Of a stretch of 19,580 bases of DNA, positions 7,757-14,333 are shown piece after piece. The notes under the pieces were generated by a model that worked only from the letters and a program-made list of their open reading frames with translations, was not told the origin of the DNA and did not search any database. How positions within the stretch are numbered: position 1 is the first letter of the stretch; each line of letters begins with the position of its first letter. The position numbers and the translations under genes are program-made. Location of the stretch: assembly GCA_958435885.1 (NCBI GenBank), contig CAUBHZ010000004.1, forward strand, positions 1 through 19,580. The letters are read 5' to 3'. Origin of the DNA: an uncultured Intestinimonas sp. (GTDB lineage: Bacteria > Bacillota_A > Clostridia > Oscillospirales > Oscillospiraceae).

Positions 7757-7792
7757 TAGTTCAAGTATAATGGTTCTGCCCTAAAATTGCAA
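7757..7792 (-). promoter_or_regulatory. Predicted sigma-A promoter of the mraZ/dcw operon
   Basis: The minus strand shows TTGCAA (7792-7787) as -35, exactly 17 nt, then TATACT (7769-7764) as -10. The predicted transcription start is about 7757. The surrounding DNA is much more AT-rich than the genes. It is the only near-consensus promoter I see in the gap before mraZ and would drive mraZ, rsmH, ftsL, the PBP gene and murE. Confidence 0.82.
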
Positions 7793-8084
7793 GGGTTTAT
7801 TCCCTCTTTTTTCTCCGAATATCCCAGAGATTCCGGGAAAAATCGGCCTCTTTTCGCATTAAAACATTTGTTCTATCAAAGTTTTTCGGACGCCCTCCCG
7901 CGCCCTTTTTCTGACATCGCTTTTGAAAATGCCCGGTTCTTCCGTAGACCGGGTATTTCCAGGTACATTTTTGCACCGTTTGTGGAAAACTTTTTTCTTT
8001 TCGTATCCGGAGCAGACAGACGGCGGGTCAGGCCCATGGCCTGACCCCCCGCCGGTGGTGTAAAAAAAAATTTTCCGCGGACAG
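7793..8084. other. AT-rich intergenic stretch between the dcw promoter and the coaD-operon terminator
   Basis: About 290 bp without a gene I can support. The composition is more AT-rich than the flanks. It contains a weak 6-bp palindrome (7932-7937 with 7948-7953), a single DnaA-box-like TTTTCCACA on the minus strand at 7989-7981, and a longer palindrome at 8021-8054 listed separately. An 85-codon plus-strand frame and a 30-codon minus-strand frame cross it. Neither has a convincing ribosome binding site or recognisable sequence. Confidence 0.6.
8021..8054. repeat. GC-rich inverted repeat next to the coaD-operon terminator
   Basis: The arms 8025-8034 and 8038-8047 are a perfect 10-bp match around a 3-nt loop. 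The stem extends by four more pairs (8021-8024 with 8051-8054) after a 3-nt bulge. On the minus strand it lies about 30 bp past the main terminator and is followed by TCTGTCTGCTCC, a poor U-tract. On the plus strand the A-rich run after it is of the wrong polarity for a terminator. It may be a backup terminator or a dispersed palindrome. Confidence 0.6.
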
Positions 8085-8118
8085 AAAAAGCGGGGCAGGT
8101 CTTTCAGACCTGCCCCGC
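8085..8118 (-). terminator. Rho-independent terminator after the uvrC-coaD operon
   Basis: A perfect 13-bp GC-rich stem (8118-8106 with 8102-8090) closes a 3-nt loop and is followed on the minus strand by TTTTTCTGT (U-tract at 8089-8085). It begins 14 nt after the stop of the coiled-coil gene. This insulates the dcw promoter from the operon upstream. Confidence 0.93.
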
Positions 8119-8132
8119 ACAAATCGCGGCTT

Positions 8133-8666
8133 TTACTCGTCGGCCTCCGCGTCGTAGACGGCACGGCCGCTCTGGGCGGGCGCTCCGCCGCCGGCGGGCT
8201 GCTGCACGCCGGCCGCCGCCGCCCGGAACCGGGCCCGGGAGCGCTTGATCTCGTCGTAGGCCTCGCTGACGGCCTCCTCGGTACGGCGAAGGGCGTCCTC
8301 ACAGTACTCATTGGCAGCCCGGCGCAGCTCCCGGCTGCGGTCCTCGGCCACCTTGATCATCTCGTTGGCCTTCTGCTTGGCCTGGGCGGTGAGCTCGTCC
8401 TCGGCCAGCATCTGCCGGGCCTTCTCCTCCGCCTGCTTGCGGATGAGCTCTCCCTCCCGCTTGGCGGAGGCGATGTAGTCCGCCCGGGCGGCCAGGAGCT
8501 TCTTGGCCTCCCCCAGCTCCACGGGGAACTGGGCCTTGATCTCATCCAGCAGATCCAGAGCCTTGTCCCGCTCGATGATGCATTTATCGCTGCTCAGGGG
8601 CACACCCTTTGCCTCGTCAATCATGGAAAAGAGCATATCCACCAATTCTTCTACGCCGGTCGCCAT
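8133..8666 (-). CDS. Conserved coiled-coil protein, V/F-ATPase stalk-subunit-like, coupled to coaD
   Basis: The 177-residue product is almost wholly helical by eye. Residues 1-50 look like a small head (VEELVDMLFSMIDEAKGVP, DKALDLLDEIK), 55-145 form a long charged coiled coil rich in A, E, K, R and Q, and the tail from about 150 is a low-complexity A/G/Q/P segment. The pattern resembles small clostridial proteins near coaD that are often annotated as 'ATPase' or ATP-synthase subunit H/B-like because of the coiled coil; I know no proven function. There is no signal peptide or membrane segment. The start codon overlaps the coaD stop (TGATG), so translation is coupled. A strong terminator follows at once, making this the last gene of the operon. 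Confidence 0.82.
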   Translation of the reverse strand: MATGVEELVDMLFSMIDEAKGVPLSSDKCIIERDKALDLLDEIKAQFPVELGEAKKLLAARADYIASAKREGELIRKQAEEKARQMLAEDELTAQAKQKANEMIKVAEDRSRELRRAANEYCEDALRRTEEAVSEAYDEIKRSRARFRAAAAGVQQPAGGGAPAQSGRAVYDAEADE

Positions 8667-9160
8667 CAGACGTCCCTCCTGCTGTCGTTCATTTTCTTTT
8701 TCACGTCCTCGATGATCTCCCGCGGGATGAAATCGGAGAGCTCCACACCGTAGCGGACCATCTCTTTTACCACGGTGGAACTGAGGTAGGTGTATTTCTC
8801 GTTGGAGGGCAGGAACATGGTGTCGATGTTGGGGTTGAGCTTGCGGTTGACCACCGCCATCTGGACCTCGCTCTCAAAGTCGGACACGGCCCGCAGCCCC
8901 TTGACGATGACCCTGGCCCGCCGCTGCCGGGCGTACTCGGCCAGGAGTACCGCGGAGGCGTCCACCTCCACGTTGGGCAGCTGGGAGACCACCCTGCGGA
9001 TGAGCTCCACCCGCTCCTCGGGGGTAAAGAGGCCGTTCTTCTGGGAATTGACCATGACACAGACGATGAGCTTGTCAAAGCACAGCGCCGCGCGCTTGAT
9101 GATATTCAAATGCCCCAGGGTGATGGGATCGAAGCTGCCGGGGTAGATGGCGGTCTTCAT
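8666..9160 (-). CDS. coaD: Phosphopantetheine adenylyltransferase (CoaD)
   Basis: CoaD transfers AMP from ATP to 4'-phosphopantetheine, giving dephospho-CoA, the penultimate step of coenzyme A synthesis in the cytoplasm. The 164-residue length is standard. Signatures are YPGSFDPITLGH (6-17, with the nucleotidyltransferase TxGH motif), VKGLRAVSDFESE (86-98) and the C-terminal YLSSTVVKE (125-133, the ISSTxxR-like ATP-binding loop). ATG at 9160 is preceded by an AGGGGGC-type site. It sits 30 nt behind rsmD; rsmD-coaD adjacency is common across bacteria. Confidence 0.97.
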   Translation of the reverse strand: MKTAIYPGSFDPITLGHLNIIKRAALCFDKLIVCVMVNSQKNGLFTPEERVELIRRVVSQLPNVEVDASAVLLAEYARQRRARVIVKGLRAVSDFESEVQMAVVNRKLNPNIDTMFLPSNEKYTYLSSTVVKEMVRYGVELSDFIPREIIEDVKKKMNDSRRDV

Positions 9161-9190
9161 GTCGTTTGCCCCCTAAAAGCGGGAATAGGC

Positions 9191-9736
9191 TCACGCGTCC
9201 CTGCGGTAGACGGTGAGCTTGATCTTGCCATAGCGGTAGTCCTTCCCCTTCCGATAAGGCTCGGAAAGGGGAGGCAGGACGGTTTCCGCGGCACTTTCGC
9301 AGACCATTATACCATTTTCCGACAAGATGTCAATTCCCGCCGCCGTCTCCAGGGCTTTTTCCAGAAATCCACTGGCGTAGGGCGGGTCCAGGAGAATGAG
9401 GTCGAATTTTTCCCGGCAGCCGGTGAGGAAGGAGAGATAGTCCCCCTGGATCACCCTGGCCTGTTCGGTGAAGCCGCACAGGGCCACGTTGTCCCGGATG
9501 AGGGCGGCGGCCTCCTTCCGCAGGTCCACAAAGGTGCAGCTGGCCGCCCCCCGGCTCAGGCACTCGATGCCCAGCTGGCCGGTGCCGCCGAAGAGGTCCA
9601 GCACCCTCCGGCCCTCGATGTCAAACTGGATGATATTGAAGAGAGACTCCTTCACCTTGTCGGTGGTGGGCCGGGTCTCCCTGCCCTGGAGCTCCTTGAG
9701 CTTCCGGCCCCGGGCCGTTCCCGTGATGACGCGCAT
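9191..9736 (-). CDS. rsmD: 16S rRNA (guanine(966)-N(2))-methyltransferase RsmD
   Basis: RsmD methylates G966 of 16S rRNA using S-adenosylmethionine. From ATG at 9736 the protein is 181 residues, the normal size, and begins MRVITGTARGRKL, the family N-terminus. The SAM-binding loop is DLFGGTGQLGIE (47-58), and the catalytic DPPY of N-methyltransferases is at 117-120. The substrate-loop sequence TRPTTDKVKESLFNI (21-35) is also characteristic. The open frame continues 28 codons upstream into the previous gene, but AAGGAGG lies just ahead of this ATG, so the longer form is rejected. It starts 22 nt after the lipoprotein gene. Confidence 0.96.
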   Translation of the reverse strand: MRVITGTARGRKLKELQGRETRPTTDKVKESLFNIIQFDIEGRRVLDLFGGTGQLGIECLSRGAASCTFVDLRKEAAALIRDNVALCGFTEQARVIQGDYLSFLTGCREKFDLILLDPPYASGFLEKALETAAGIDILSENGIMVCESAAETVLPPLSEPYRKGKDYRYGKIKLTVYRRDA

Positions 9737-9758
9737 GGCGGTCACCCTCCTTTTTCCT

Positions 9759-11069
9759 TTATTGCGGCAGCGCCCCCGCCCCGTCCCAGCGGTAGTGGGT
9801 GGCGGTGGCCTCCGGTACATACAGGTAGTCCCACTGGTGGTCGGTGTCCCGCATGTGCTGGCTGGTCACGTTGAAGTAGCGGTGGCGGACCACCGAGTTG
9901 GTGTTGCCGTTTCCCATGGTGGGGTCGTCCCAGGTCACGTCCACACAGTACCACTCCCCGTCCAGCTTCACCATGTTCCAGGCGTGGTCCTCCAGGGAGT
10001 CGAAGGCGGCGCCCACCACGGTAATGCACTCCACATCGCACAGGTCCATGAGGAGCTGGAAGGTGGTGGAGTAGCCCAGGCAGTTGCCATAGCCGCCCAC
10101 CAGGATGCCGTAGGGGTCCCGGTAGCCCGTGCGGCCGCTGTGGCCGGCATTGCTGTGCACCGTCTGGTCATAGCTGCCGTGCTCCACGATCCAGTCGTGG
10201 ACGGCCAGCTCCTTCTGAAAGTCGGTCATATCCTCAGTGATGAGCTCCCCCAGCACCGCCCGGCATTGTTCCAGAATGGCGGCGTCCTTGTCGGAGAGCC
10301 CGTCCTCGTCTCCGGTCTCCCAGGCCGCCCGGATAGCGGAAGTGTCGTAGATCTCCATGTTGGCGTCATTGGGCGCCGTGAAGGGAATAAAATCACTGGT
10401 GTCCAGGTCTGGGTTCAGGATGGGCCGCTCCGTCTCCTCTGGCGGCTCCGAGGGCGTGGGCTCCGGTTCCGGCGTAGGGCTGGGCTCCGGCGTCTCGGTC
10501 TCCAGCGCCAGGACCTGGGTGGCCTCCGGCTCCTCCGAGGGCGTAGGGAGGGCGGTCTCCTCTTCCACCGGTGGTGGAAGTTCTCCTGCCAGGCAGGCGT
10601 CAAAGGTCTCTTTGGCCGACTCCGGGTCGTCGCAGACCAGCAGGGCGGCATACTGGCCCCGCTGGAGGACCACCGCCCGGTCCAGCCGGTCGGCCTCCTC
10701 GGGGGCGTAGCCGAAGAAGTCCCCCTGCCGCTCCAGCCGGTAGTTTTCCAACGTGTCCGCCGCCGTCTCCGCCGACGCCTCGTCGGAGAGCAGCACCACG
10801 GTGACCTCCCGGGCGTCCATGCCCCCGGCGGCGTACACCGCCCCATCCTCCCAGTCGGACAGGCCGCAGAAGGCGGAGAGGTGGTCGGTGAGGTCCTGGC
10901 CCTCCAGGGCGGGCAGGTCGGCCAAATCATCTTGACTTTCCACCACCGCCCGGGCCAGCTCCGCCGCCGTCACGTCGGCGGGAGAAGGCGTGGCCGCCTC
11001 CCGTCCGCCGCAGGCGGTAAGGGTCAGGCAGCACAGTGTCAGAAACAAGATGGGCATGTTCCGCCTCAT
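9759..11069 (-). CDS. Secreted lipoprotein: DUF4358-like domain joined to a transglutaminase-like cysteine peptidase domain
   Basis: The 436-residue product starts with a lipoprotein signal peptide: basic MRRN, a hydrophobic core, and lipobox LTAC with the lipidated cysteine at 20. Residues about 30-160 look like DUF4358 (CGLSDWEDGAVYA at 68-80), a domain seen in clostridial lipoproteins and of unknown function. A linker rich in P, E, T and S follows (165-215). The C-terminal part is a transglutaminase-like fold: HDWIVEHGSYD (291-301), GYGNCLGYS (327-335, catalytic Cys330), DHAWNMV (361-367, His362) and VDVTWDDP (376-383, Asp377). The triad looks complete, so it is probably an active hydrolase or transferase at the outer membrane face. 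Its start overlaps the uvrC stop (ATGA), an odd partner for a surface protein. The substrate cannot be inferred. Confidence 0.88.
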   Translation of the reverse strand: MRRNMPILFLTLCCLTLTACGGREAATPSPADVTAAELARAVVESQDDLADLPALEGQDLTDHLSAFCGLSDWEDGAVYAAGGMDAREVTVVLLSDEASAETAADTLENYRLERQGDFFGYAPEEADRLDRAVVLQRGQYAALLVCDDPESAKETFDACLAGELPPPVEEETALPTPSEEPEATQVLALETETPEPSPTPEPEPTPSEPPEETERPILNPDLDTSDFIPFTAPNDANMEIYDTSAIRAAWETGDEDGLSDKDAAILEQCRAVLGELITEDMTDFQKELAVHDWIVEHGSYDQTVHSNAGHSGRTGYRDPYGILVGGYGNCLGYSTTFQLLMDLCDVECITVVGAAFDSLEDHAWNMVKLDGEWYCVDVTWDDPTMGNGNTNSVVRHRYFNVTSQHMRDTDHQWDYLYVPEATATHYRWDGAGALPQ

Positions 11070-12910
11070 GATTCGCTCTCTCCTTCCGCTGTCCGGGGGT
11101 GGAAGTGGTCATAGACCGCCCGGGCGGTATTCCTGGGCACGGCCTCCTCCAGCGCCGCCAGAGAGGCTCCTTTGATGTTCTTGAGGCTTTTGAAGTGCCG
11201 CAGCAGATCATTCCGCCGCTTCTCCCCCACCCCGGGGATCTGATCCAGGGCGGAGCCCTTCACCCCCTTGGACTGCTGGAGGCGCTGGAACTCAATGGCG
11301 AAGCGGTGGGTCTCCTCCTGGATACGGCCCACCAGGGCAAAGACCGCCGGGATCTGCTGGATGCCGATCTCGTTGCCCGCCGGGTCCACCAGGGCCCGGG
11401 TGCGGTGGCGGTCGTCCTTTACCATGCCGAAGACGGGAATGGAGAGCCCCACCTCCTCCAGCACCCGGACGGCCACCTTGGCGTGGTTCTCGCCGCCGTC
11501 GATGAAGAGGAGATCGGGCAGGTCGCCGAACTTCTCGTCCCCGTCCAGGTACCGGCGGAACCGGCGGGTGAGGACCTGCTCCATGGAGCCGTAGTCGTCG
11601 GCGTGGACCATGTCCTTGAGCTTGAAGTGGCGGTAGTCCCGCTTCAATGGCCGTCCATCGATAAAGACGGTCATGGAGGCCACGATGTTGGTGTCCCCGG
11701 TGTTGGAGATGTCGTAGGCCTCGATCCGCCTGGGCGGCTCCGGGAGGCCCAGCATCCGGCCCAGGGCCTCCATGAGCTTGGACTGCCGCTCCTCCCGTGA
11801 GGTGGCCCGCTCCACCTCCTCCACGGCGTTCTTGTTGGCCAGGCGGATGAGGTCCATCTTGGCCCCCCGCTGGGGGGTCATGAGGGCCACCCGGTGGCCG
11901 CAGGCCTCGGAGAGCATCCGGGTCACCGGCACCTCGTCCTCGATGTCGCAGGGCAGCAAAATCTGCCTGGGCAGGGCGCTCCGCCCGCCGTAGTACTGCT
12001 TGACCAGGGCGGAGACGGTGTCCTCCTTGGCCTCCTCCACCGGCGTCTCGATGAGGTCCATGTCCTTGGCGGCCAGATCGCCGTCCACAAAGTGGAGGAC
12101 CACAAAGCAGCTCTTGGCCTCCCCCCGGTGGAAGCCCACCACGTCGGTGTCGGACAGGCTCCCCGCCACCACCTTCTGCCGCTTGCCCAGCAGCTCCATG
12201 GCGGCGATGCGGTCCCGGAGCTCGGCGGCCCGCTCGAAGCGCAGCTCCTCGGCGGCCTGCTCCATCTCGGCCCGGAGGTCGTCACAGACCTCCTCGTACT
12301 TCCCCTCCAGGAGGCGGATGGCCTGGTCGATGTTCTCCTTGTAGCGGCTCTGGTCCATCTCCGGGCGGCAGTAGCCGTCACACTGGCCCATGCGGTAGTA
12401 GAGGCAGGGCCGCTCCTTGCCGATGTCCCTGGGGAATTTTTTGCGGCACTTGGGCAGGCGCAGAGCGGACTGGATGGCCTCAATGATATCCTGGGTAGCG
12501 CCCCGGCTGCCGTAGGGACCGAAGTACCGGGCGCCGTCCTCCGCCGGCCGGTTGGCCAGAGAGAACTTGGGGTATTCCTCCCGGACGGTGAGCCGGATAT
12601 AGGGGTAGCCCTTGTCGTCCTTCAGGAGGATGTTGTACCGGGGCTGGTGGCGCTTGATGAGGGAGCACTCCAGCACCAGGGCCTCGAACTCGCTGTCGGC
12701 GATGATAACGTCGAAGTGGTCGATCTGGCTCACCATGGCCCGGGTCTTCTCCGTGTGGGAGGCCAGATCGGCAAAGTACTGGCTCACCCGGTTCTTGAGG
12801 GCCTTGGCCTTGCCCACGTAGATGACCTCGTTTTTGGCGTCCTGCATGATGTAGACGCCGGGCTTCAGCGGCAGGCTGTGCGCTTTTTCTTTCAGTTCAT
12901 CAAAGGTCAA
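11066..12910 (-). CDS. uvrC: UvrABC excinuclease subunit C
   Basis: UvrC makes both incisions around bulky DNA lesions in nucleotide excision repair. The 614 residues contain all expected parts: a GIY-YIG nuclease for the 3' cut (PGVYIMQD at 17-24, VIYVGKAKALKNRV at 29-42), four cysteines in the iron-sulfur pattern (155, 169, 177, 181), the UVR helical motif that binds UvrB (about 205-240), the RNase H-like endonuclease for the 5' cut (IEAYDISNTGDTNIVASM), and a C-terminal tandem helix-hairpin-helix (IPGVGEKRRNDLLRHF). The start is TTG at 12910, inferred from the family N-terminus TFDELKEK; the ribosome binding site (GGTGA) is weak. It lies 62 nt behind the ecsC-like gene and overlaps the lipoprotein gene by 4 nt. 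Confidence 0.96.
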   Translation of the reverse strand: MTFDELKEKAHSLPLKPGVYIMQDAKNEVIYVGKAKALKNRVSQYFADLASHTEKTRAMVSQIDHFDVIIADSEFEALVLECSLIKRHQPRYNILLKDDKGYPYIRLTVREEYPKFSLANRPAEDGARYFGPYGSRGATQDIIEAIQSALRLPKCRKKFPRDIGKERPCLYYRMGQCDGYCRPEMDQSRYKENIDQAIRLLEGKYEEVCDDLRAEMEQAAEELRFERAAELRDRIAAMELLGKRQKVVAGSLSDTDVVGFHRGEAKSCFVVLHFVDGDLAAKDMDLIETPVEEAKEDTVSALVKQYYGGRSALPRQILLPCDIEDEVPVTRMLSEACGHRVALMTPQRGAKMDLIRLANKNAVEEVERATSREERQSKLMEALGRMLGLPEPPRRIEAYDISNTGDTNIVASMTVFIDGRPLKRDYRHFKLKDMVHADDYGSMEQVLTRRFRRYLDGDEKFGDLPDLLFIDGGENHAKVAVRVLEEVGLSIPVFGMVKDDRHRTRALVDPAGNEIGIQQIPAVFALVGRIQEETHRFAIEFQRLQQSKGVKGSALDQIPGVGEKRRNDLLRHFKSLKNIKGASLAALEEAVPRNTARAVYDHFHPRTAEGESES

Positions 12911-12972
12911 AGGAAAATCACCGCCTTGGGGCTAAATCATGGTCGGGACAGCCTGCCATGCGAGCGGCAGTA

Positions 12973-13776
12973 TCAAGACCGGGTCAGCCGGCGGCGGTTC
13001 TTCTCCCAGAACCGCCGCTGGTATTTCAGGTTGGCCATCTCGGTCACCCGCCGGCTGGTGGAAAAGTTGCTGGCCCCGCCCACCACGCCAATGAAGGTCA
13101 TGCCCTGGAGGAACTTGGGCACCAGCATGGCACCAGCCAGGGCCTTGGCCGCCTCCCGCATCTGGACCTCCAGGTCCACCCAGGGGACCTGGTCCCGGTC
13201 CAGAAGCTGTCCCAGCTCGTCGGCCCGGGCGCTGTACGACTGCCGGTCCGGGCCGTCGGTCAGGGCGGCGCACAGGACCAGCAGAATATAGGATCGCTCC
13301 CCCTTGGTATCATAGGCAAAGCCGTACCGCACTGCCGTGTGGTAGATGGACCGGAGGAGGATGGACATGAGAATGGGGATGTCCGGCAGGCCCATGCCCA
13401 GCAGGCCCAGCACACAGCCCTCCGCCGTGGCCGCCGCGGTGGTCAGCGCCCCGCTGAGGGCGGCGCTCCGCTGAAAGGCCCCCATACTCCTGGCCCCCGG
13501 CGCCTTCCGAATGGCGTACTCCTTGAGGTAGCGCTCCCCCAGCAGCTTCCGGGCCGGGATGGTGCGGCCCAGCAGCCGGGTCCCACGCTGGAACAGCACC
13601 TGGAAGGCAGTAAAGAAAGCGGTATCCATGGTGAGGATCAGCTTGTCCGGCACCCGCTTCTCCGCCCAGGACAGAATACGCCCTTTCCGCCGGGCCGCGT
13701 CCCGCCGGAACAGCTGTTCCTCCCGGCGCCGGAGCCGCTCCAGCTGCCGGTCATATTCCCGTGCCAGATCACCCAA
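12973..13776 (-). CDS. EcsC-family protein
   Basis: This is a 267-residue protein resembling the EcsC family, named after the third gene of the Bacillus ecs ABC-transporter locus; the biochemical role is unknown. Diagnostic is the hydrophobic block LLGMGLPDIPILMSILLRS followed by HTAVRYGF, plus the Gly/Ala-rich C-terminal segment near GMTFIGVVGGASN. It has a strongly basic N-terminal third, likely helical. No ecsA or ecsB lies nearby, so it is a stand-alone member. The longest frame begins with GTG at 13785, but that codon sits inside the best ribosome binding site (GGAAGTGAT, 13789-13781). TTG at 13776, 8 nt past its core, is the better start. A terminator hairpin lies immediately upstream, so expression probably depends on readthrough from ptsH. 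Confidence 0.75.
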   Translation of the reverse strand: MGDLAREYDRQLERLRRREEQLFRRDAARRKGRILSWAEKRVPDKLILTMDTAFFTAFQVLFQRGTRLLGRTIPARKLLGERYLKEYAIRKAPGARSMGAFQRSAALSGALTTAAATAEGCVLGLLGMGLPDIPILMSILLRSIYHTAVRYGFAYDTKGERSYILLVLCAALTDGPDRQSYSARADELGQLLDRDQVPWVDLEVQMREAAKALAGAMLVPKFLQGMTFIGVVGGASNFSTSRRVTEMANLKYQRRFWEKNRRRLTRS

Positions 13777-13780
13777 CGAT

Positions 13781-13789
13781 ATCACTTCC
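13781..13789 (-). promoter_or_regulatory. Ribosome binding site deciding the ecsC-like start
   Basis: GGAAGTGAT matches the anti-Shine-Dalgarno complement GGAGGTGAT at 8 of 9 positions. It places the start at TTG 13776 and excludes the overlapping GTG at 13785. It begins only 8 nt after the last U of the upstream terminator. Confidence 0.65.
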
Positions 13790-13797
13790 GTAAGATC

Positions 13798-13826
13798 AAA
13801 AAAAGCGCCGCAATGCGGCGCTTTTT
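13798..13826 (-). terminator. Rho-independent terminator after ptsH (bidirectional form)
   Basis: A perfect 7-bp GC stem (13821-13815 with 13811-13805) with a 3-nt loop is flanked by A5 before and T7 after on the minus strand, so the helix can extend by A-U pairs. It starts 14 nt after the ptsH stop. No promoter fits between it and the ecsC-like ribosome binding site, so it probably acts as a partial terminator that sets the ratio of HPr to the downstream genes. Confidence 0.9.
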
Positions 13827-13840
13827 CTGCAGAGATTGCG

Positions 13841-14104
13841 TTACTCGGAGAAGTTGCTGGAGATCAGCTCGATGAGCGCCTCAACGGCTTCCTTCTCGTC
13901 GGGACCGTCCGCGATCAGGTTGATGGCGGTGCCCTTCACGATGCCCAGAGAGAGGACACCCAGCAGGCTCTTGGCATTCACCCTGCGCTCGTCCTTCTCC
14001 ACCCAGATGGAACTCTTAAACTCATTGGCCTTCTGGATGAAAAACGTAGCCGGCCTGGCGTGGAGACCCACCTGATTGTTCACAACAGCCTCTTTGATAT
14101 ACAA
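13841..14104 (-). CDS. ptsH: Phosphocarrier protein HPr
   Basis: HPr relays phosphate from Enzyme I to sugar-specific EIIA proteins of the phosphotransferase system. In Bacillota it is also phosphorylated on Ser46 by HPr kinase to act as a carbon catabolite co-repressor. From TTG at 14104 the protein is 87 residues with GLHARPAT (13-20), placing the phospho-accepting histidine at exactly 15, and NAKSLLGV (43-50), placing serine at exactly 46. Retained His15 argues against the paralogue Crh. The open frame runs 27 codons further upstream, but it would read through the promoter. TTG follows a GGGGGG site by 7 nt. ptsI is not adjacent, so this is a solitary HPr gene with its own promoter and terminator. 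Confidence 0.95.
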   Translation of the reverse strand: MYIKEAVVNNQVGLHARPATFFIQKANEFKSSIWVEKDERRVNAKSLLGVLSLGIVKGTAINLIADGPDEKEAVEALIELISSNFSE

Positions 14105-14136
14105 TTGTGTTCCCCCCTCAAACAGTGCAATGTTTG

Positions 14137-14172
14137 CATATCTAGCATACCAAATTTCGGTGAAACCGTCAA
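14137..14172 (-). promoter_or_regulatory. Predicted sigma-A promoter of ptsH
   Basis: The minus strand reads TTGACG (14172-14167), a 17-nt spacer, then TATGCT (14149-14144), both one mismatch from consensus with ideal spacing. The predicted transcription start is near 14137, giving a leader of about 33 nt to the TTG start of ptsH. I see no cre-like catabolite operator of convincing quality here. Confidence 0.82.
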
Positions 14173-14333
14173 TGACATTTTGCACAAATTCACGGAGATT
14201 CCCAAGAAAAATTCGCTCTTGTGCTCAGTAGTCCGTCAAAATAGATTCATTTTCCCTATTTTTAGGGGAAAACATGGCGATTCTATCCAACTTCAGTCCT
14301 TTTTGCTCCAAAAGTACCGCACCGTGGAAATCT

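Noticed and set aside
7981..7989. DnaA-box-like TTTTCCACA on the minus strand
   Set aside because: It is a single one-mismatch copy with no cluster, no dnaA or dnaN and no AT-rich unwinding element, so there is no case for an origin.
7787..8044. 85-codon plus-strand frame in the mraZ upstream gap
   Set aside because: It starts inside the dcw promoter, has no ribosome binding site and no recognisable sequence.
11894..13291. Plus-strand open frame of 465 codons opposite uvrC
   Set aside because: It is antisense to the catalytic domains of UvrC, with biased composition and no family match.
14250..14272. AT-rich imperfect hairpin between mutS2 and ptsH as a mutS2 terminator
   Set aside because: The stem is weak with a bulge, and no clear U-tract follows; I do not call a terminator here.
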